Positions 61,601-64,000 of a stretch of 64,000 nt of DNA are shown one piece after another. Source of the stretch: Zonotrichia leucophrys gambelii (Eukaryota > Chordata > Aves > Passeriformes > Passerellidae); NCBI RefSeq assembly GCF_028769735.1, contig NC_088171.1:67783216-67847215 (forward strand), read 5' to 3'. Position numbers and translations under genes: made by a program. The number at the start of each line of letters is the position of its first letter. Position 1 is the stretch's first letter. The notes below the pieces were generated by a model. It did no database searches and was not told where the DNA came from. It was given only the letters and a program-made list of their open reading frames with translations.

Positions 61601-64000
61601 GGGAAGTTTGATTCCACATTGATTTTATTTTCCTTTCTCCTGAGTTTCAGGTTTTTTGAGGGGCATCCACCCCAGTGCCATCGACCATCACTCCCTCAGG
61701 CCACTGATGCCAGCCTTTGCCTCCAAGTTCCTTGCAGGGCTTGCTGAGCCCCGAGGGGGTGGCAGTGAGAGAGGGAGGCAGCCAGAGCTGCCTTAGGCAG
61801 CACCGCCTTTGAGCTGCTGCTGCTTCAGTGCTCAGCCTGACAGAGAAACAAAATGGAAATTATTCAGGAGCATGAACCAAAGGGAGGCATCCCAGAGGCC
61901 TTTGGCAGAGGTTTCTAGATGTCAATTTTTGTGTTTCCTTGGTGAATGACTCACTGTGGCTGTGCTTAAATCCTTAAAATGCCTTTTAAGCATTCACAGC
62001 AGCATTTTTTCCCTGTCCATGTGGCTACTTTCAAACGCTGACTTCAGGTACACCCAGGCCTTTGCAAATCGATGACAACCCAGGTTTGACCCTGAAGCTG
62101 TTTAGCCACGTTAGCAAAGTCCAAAACACGGTCTAATCTCTCTGGCAGGTTTTAAAAGCTTAAGGTCAGATTTTTTTAGGTGGCTTTCTGTTATAAGAAT
62201 GGATTCTTGTGTAGATGGATCAAAATAGAGGGTGACCAAGCTTACAGTTACTTGCAATGTCAGGCTGACTTTATCCTAGGAACTTGCAGTATAAGAAACA
62301 ACAAGCCTAAATAATATGCCGTTTTTTCATTTTTCATAAGCATTTTTCATTGCTTCTCCTGTTCTGAAAGAGCTGCTACCTTGTCAAAATAGGATGTATG
62401 CAGAAGAAAACACCAAAAAGTAAATGAAGCAACAAATGAGGTATTCTCATCATGCTGAATTTTGTGGTGGAAGATGAGTATGTTCTCTGGGACACCATGT
62501 ACTAGATCATGGCATGGTGTGTAATTTTAAACTTTCTCACTGCCAGTTTTGTTGTGTTAATATTTGGGTGCTCTGCTGAGTTGGCACTGCCGGATGCAGG
62601 TTGTTCCTTATCCATTACTGGCAGGAAACATTGCACCAGAAGGGTGGATACAGACACCCTGGCTGCTGGGCACTTGCAGTAGGAGATAATTTCCTGAGTG
62701 GCATGAGACAGCATGGTTTGTATATCATGTAAAAAGCCCATCTCTTGTGGCATTTTCCTCTGATTGCTGAGTCCACTGCAGAAGAGTAAAAACATATGAC
62801 ACTTAAAAATAGGATATATCCTCAACCATTGCAAACGCCATCTGTTCTCAAAGAAACAACTGGTAGGAAAAAATAACCTTGGGTTGAAACCTTGCATGAA
62901 GTTGCCATTTAAGATAAGTGGGGTTGGCTTTGTTATTTTTACTTTTTTGGAGGTGTGGAGAAGGGCTGTTGGATGGCAACTGAAAGAAGACAGATATGTG
63001 GAACTGGAGTGTGCGTGTTACAGACGTGCGGAGAAGTCGTGTCTTGGAGACCTGATAAAATTGTGCGACCAAGGATCACAGTGACACTGGAAGGAACCCA
63101 TGCACTATTTTAAATCAGTTCGTGCAGGTGACTGCAGCAAGGTGTCTGCCCACCACCAGAAGGTGGTTTCTAGGGAAAATGTCTACATTCCTAGTCATAA
63201 ACACATAAGACCTAATTTTCCAATTGGACACAGTTCTCTGGTGAATGGTATGGCTTTCTCACCCATTCAGACCCCATCCAGACTGGTAGAGAGGAGTGAA
63301 TCAGTAGCTTAGGGAATGCTGACTCCATCCCTGTATGCTGCTCCCACAAAGCACACCCACAGCCATCACCTCTGGTCGCAGGAGTGAAGTTTCACAGCTT
63401 TGGCCATTCCCAGGAGTCAGCACTACTTCTTCTGGCCCTGTCAGGCAGTGATTAAATGACTGAAGAGAATTTTGTTTTCACATCATGGCAATTTGCTGTT
63501 ACCCATGGAATTTCAGTAACTAGTCATACCACCTGCTCTGAATCTGATGAAAATCCTGAAAGCCCGCTAGTGGACTTGGTCACTTATGCTGTTTTGGATA
63601 CCTTTAGCATCTACCTGTGATTTCTTTTGGTGCTGAAACTGAAGGCTAACAGGAGCAACTCACCCCCTTTACATGGCCTGATGGTTTCAGAACACCTGTG
63701 GGCTACATGTGGCTGAGATAACACATGAAATCAGCAGGACTGTGCCACAGCACATGAAATCAGCAGGGCTCAGTAGCAGTATAAAGCCTGTGTCTTGATA
63801 GTCTTGTATGGATCAGAAATTTGAAAATGGCATAGCTGCATTTCAGTGCTTCTGCCCCTGCTCTATACTAATGTGAAGAGCAGCTGACTTGTACTTAAGA
63901 CACATGCCAAGAAACTGTGCATGAGGTAAAGGGAACACTGCATGGTGTTTACTCAAACAAAGTAGTCATGTTCCAAGGCTGTGTCCTAATCCTGTCAACC
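58686..64000. other. Intergenic DNA, 58.7-64 kb
   Basis: No gene was recognised. It contains a (TG)7 run at 59258-59271, a partial CTCF-like motif at 61747-61768 and a 29-bp-period duplication at 63722-63770. I looked on the plus strand for the first F13A1 coding exons expected upstream of LY86 and did not find them. Confidence 0.5.
63722..63770. repeat. Two-copy direct repeat, period 29 bp
   Basis: CACATGAAATCAGCAGG occurs at 63722-63738 and again at 63751-63767, separated by a 12-bp spacer. This is a short local duplication. Confidence 0.75.

Noticed and set aside
1..64000. tRNA, rRNA, CRISPR arrays, endogenous retroviral LTRs or gag/pol/env remnants
   Set aside because: I looked on both strands and saw no cloverleaf, spacer-repeat array, paired LTRs or retroviral protein motifs. 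Old, very decayed copies could be missed by eye.

Overview
This is vertebrate nuclear DNA, and most likely a bird. Two things point that way. The dispersed repeats are degenerate CR1 LINE copies ending in the avian CR1 3' signature (an 'ATTCTGTG' tail). The only recognisable gene closely matches my recollection of chicken MD-1/LY86. The sequence is AT-rich, low in CpG and dominated by introns and intergenic DNA. I cannot name the species. I see no bacterial, viral or CRISPR features.

Left part (1-17213, minus strand): the 5' three coding exons of LY86 (MD-1), the secreted lipid-binding partner of RP105/CD180. Exon 1 (17093-17213) has the start codon, signal peptide and first mature residues. 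Exon 2 is 3342-3428 and exon 3 is 1810-1938. All three junctions interrupt a codon after its first base, all have GT/AG ends, and together they give 112 uninterrupted codons (M1 to G112). That is roughly two thirds of the usual ~160-residue protein. The remaining C-terminal exons are not in 1-1809 and must lie off the left edge. Intron 1 is about 13.7 kb, intron 2 is 1.4 kb, and intron 3 is cut by the window edge. A short predicted promoter/leader with a TATA-like box and a two-codon uORF lies just right of exon 1.

Right part (17.4-64 kb): a gene-poor intergenic stretch upstream of LY86. It holds six supportable CR1 fragments (22.1, 25.5, 33.1, 34.1, 38.7 and 58.3 kb), one palindromic MITE-like remnant (18.4 kb), small tandem repeats, homopolymer tracts and a perfect 11-bp hairpin. 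In mammals the neighbour upstream of LY86 is F13A1, head to head. If that order holds here, F13A1 would be on the plus strand beyond 64 kb; I could not find any of its coding exons. Many ORFs over 60 codons occur here, but none shows a recognisable domain or gene-like structure, and I treat them as chance.

The most useful second looks are a CpG-enriched non-repeat block in LY86 intron 1, a GC-rich block at 28.7 kb open in several frames and followed by AATAAA signals, and a 140-bp exon-like segment at 49.3 kb. I found no convincing new biological system.
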